Positions 5,865 through 6,592 of a stretch of 6,592 nt of DNA are shown piece after piece. The stretch's first letter is position 1. Each line of letters opens with the position of its first letter. The DNA is from DAISJD01 sp036821645. GTDB lineage: Bacteria; Pseudomonadota; Alphaproteobacteria; ATCC43930; CGMCC-115725. The translations under genes were made by a program, and so were the position numbers. Below the pieces are notes generated by a model that worked only from the letters and a program-made list of their open reading frames with translations, searched no databases and was not told where the DNA came from. Where the stretch lies: positions 1-6,592 of the forward strand of contig DAISJD010000155.1 of assembly GCA_036821645.1 (NCBI GenBank). The letters are read 5' to 3'.

Positions 5865-6347
5865 ATGCACAAAATGGGGCGATGGGTGATGGGGCTTTGT
5901 CTTGTGGTGCCCTTGACCGCGTGTCAGTTTTATCACCCCGAACGGGCCCAAAGCCTGCACGGTGCGCGCGGGTCCAAGCACCACGCCCAGTCATCCCGCA
6001 CGCGCTCGCTCACCGATAGCGAAGCGATCATCGCCGGAGATGATCCGGGCCTTCGCTATGCCGGGCTTTATAGCGGCGTCGGGCGCGATGTCTCGCGTCA
6101 ATGCTCGTCGGGCAAGGAAATCTTGCGGGTCGATCCTTCGGGTACGGTGGCGATGGATGTCGTGCATTCTCCACGGGTTTTTTTGACCGGCAGGCTCTAT
6201 CCCGACGGCGCCGTCCGGCTTTCCGGCAAAGAAACGCGCGGACAGAAATCCGATGTGACGTTTGACGGCCATCTGACGGCGGATGGGATCGTGGGCAGCT
6301 TGTTCGGATCCTGCTACAAGGAATTCATTTTGGACCGTGCCTCATAG
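5865..6347 (+). CDS. Small putative lipoprotein of unknown function
   Basis: A 160-residue exported lipoprotein with no recognised domain. The N-terminus MHKMGRWVMGLCLVVPLTAC is a lipoprotein signal peptide: basic start, hydrophobic core, and lipobox LTAC with the lipidated Cys at 20. A charged, serine- and histidine-rich linker follows (about 21-55). The C-terminal part (about 62-157) looks like a small beta-rich domain, with alternating hydrophobic strands and glycine turns (VDPSGTVAMDVV, VFLTGRLYPDGAVRLSG, VTFDGHLTADGIVGSLFG). C80 and C150 could form a disulfide in the periplasm. The start is ATG 5865 with AGAGGA (5852-5857) at 7-nt spacing. It is separated from the oxidoreductase by 106 bp and followed by a GC-rich hairpin, so it may be its own transcription unit. 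The final sorting membrane is not determinable. Confidence 0.75.
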   Translation: MHKMGRWVMGLCLVVPLTACQFYHPERAQSLHGARGSKHHAQSSRTRSLTDSEAIIAGDDPGLRYAGLYSGVGRDVSRQCSSGKEILRVDPSGTVAMDVVHSPRVFLTGRLYPDGAVRLSGKETRGQKSDVTFDGHLTADGIVGSLFGSCYKEFILDRAS

Positions 6348-6349
6348 TG

Positions 6350-6368
6350 GCGGTGCGGACACCGCTTT
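6350..6368 (+). terminator. GC-rich hairpin directly after the lipoprotein gene
   Basis: GCGGTG (6350-6355) and CACCGC (6360-6365) form a perfect 6-bp stem around a CGGA loop, 2 bp after the TAG stop. Only three T residues follow, so if it terminates transcription it is a weak or attenuating intrinsic terminator. Confidence 0.4.
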
Positions 6369-6405
6369 GGGCCATACCCCTTTGACGACGATGGAGAGAT
6401 GCCCC

Positions 6406-6592
6406 ATGTCCACCCCCATGTCCCGCACCCCGCTTGCCCTTCACGGCGGCCCGAAATGCCGCCCGACCCCGATGCCCCCCCGGCGCGCCATGGGGCCGCC
6501 GGAACGGGCGCAGGGGATGGCCGGTCTCGCCCATTACCCCGCCCGCGACGTCGATCCCGGTTACGAGGGCGTGTTCGAACGCGCATATTGCG
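6406..6592 (+). CDS. DegT/DnrJ/EryC1/StrS-type aminotransferase, N-terminus (3' end outside window)
   Basis: The first 62 residues of a PLP-dependent sugar aminotransferase-like protein, truncated by the window end. The translation begins MSTPMSRTPLALHGGPKCRP. The 'LALHGGPK.RP.P.PPRRA.G..E' opening is typical of DegT-family proteins from polysaccharide loci. DVDPGYEGVFERAYC follows, matching the 'DPGY.G.FE..Y' segment of one such subgroup. These enzymes transaminate keto-sugar nucleotides to amino-sugars, though some members act as dehydratases. The PLP-binding lysine lies beyond the window, so activity cannot be judged. The start is ATG 6406 with GGAGAG (6393-6398) at 7-nt spacing; an ATG four codons on is less well placed. 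The gene lies 58 bp after the lipoprotein, behind a hairpin. It supports the reading of this region as a surface-glycan or modified-sugar locus. Confidence 0.75.
   Translation, partial: MSTPMSRTPLALHGGPKCRPTPMPPRRAMGPPERAQGMAGLAHYPARDVDPGYEGVFERAYC

Noticed and set aside
6314..6586. Minus-strand open frame covering the right end
   Set aside because: The plus strand there encodes a recognisable DegT-type N-terminus with a ribosome-binding site; the minus translation is arginine/glycine-rich low complexity.

Overview
The window looks like a GC-rich alphaproteobacterial chromosome, probably Rhodospirillales-like. The evidence is the visibly high GC of the flanks, heavy GC3 codon use, and a RecX C-terminus with the FARRRRLGPFR-type signature common in that group. 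The taxonomic call is inference only.

Layout. (1) Bases 1-303 hold the 3' part of recX (+). (2) Bases about 304-2400 are a visibly AT-richer block carrying a two-gene minus-strand operon. The first gene encodes an HD-domain phosphohydrolase of the SAMHD1/dNTPase-like COG1078 class (YwfO/EF1143-like), and the second, overlapping it, encodes a small YwgA-like protein with a Panacea-resembling N-terminal motif. A plausible sigma70-type promoter lies just upstream. Base composition and codon use unlike both flanks suggest horizontal acquisition. (3) Bases 2456-3133 hold a plus-strand bicistron: a small four-helix membrane protein translationally coupled (ATGA) to a 66-residue Cro/CI-type HTH regulator, with palindromes sitting over its predicted promoter. 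(4) A convergent gene (minus strand, 3111-4130) encodes a zinc-ribbon SAM-dependent methyltransferase and overlaps the HTH gene by 23 bp. (5) An AT-rich divergent region (4131-4282) separates it from a plus-strand pair: a WbuC-family cupin directly abutting a Gfo/Idh/MocA-type oxidoreductase. (6) A small lipoprotein follows, with a hairpin after its stop. (7) The window ends in the N-terminus of a DegT/DnrJ/EryC1/StrS-type aminotransferase.

How the genes work together. The methyltransferase, WbuC-like cupin, sugar-type dehydrogenase and sugar aminotransferase are the kinds of enzymes found in surface-polysaccharide and modified-sugar loci, so the right half is probably the edge of such a cluster. 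The most interesting unit is the low-GC HD phosphohydrolase/YwgA-like pair. It is compatible with a nucleotide-depleting enzyme plus a dedicated small partner (regulator or antitoxin-like), and possibly with phage defence. That function is a hypothesis, not something the sequence proves. I found no tRNA, rRNA, CRISPR array or insertion sequence.
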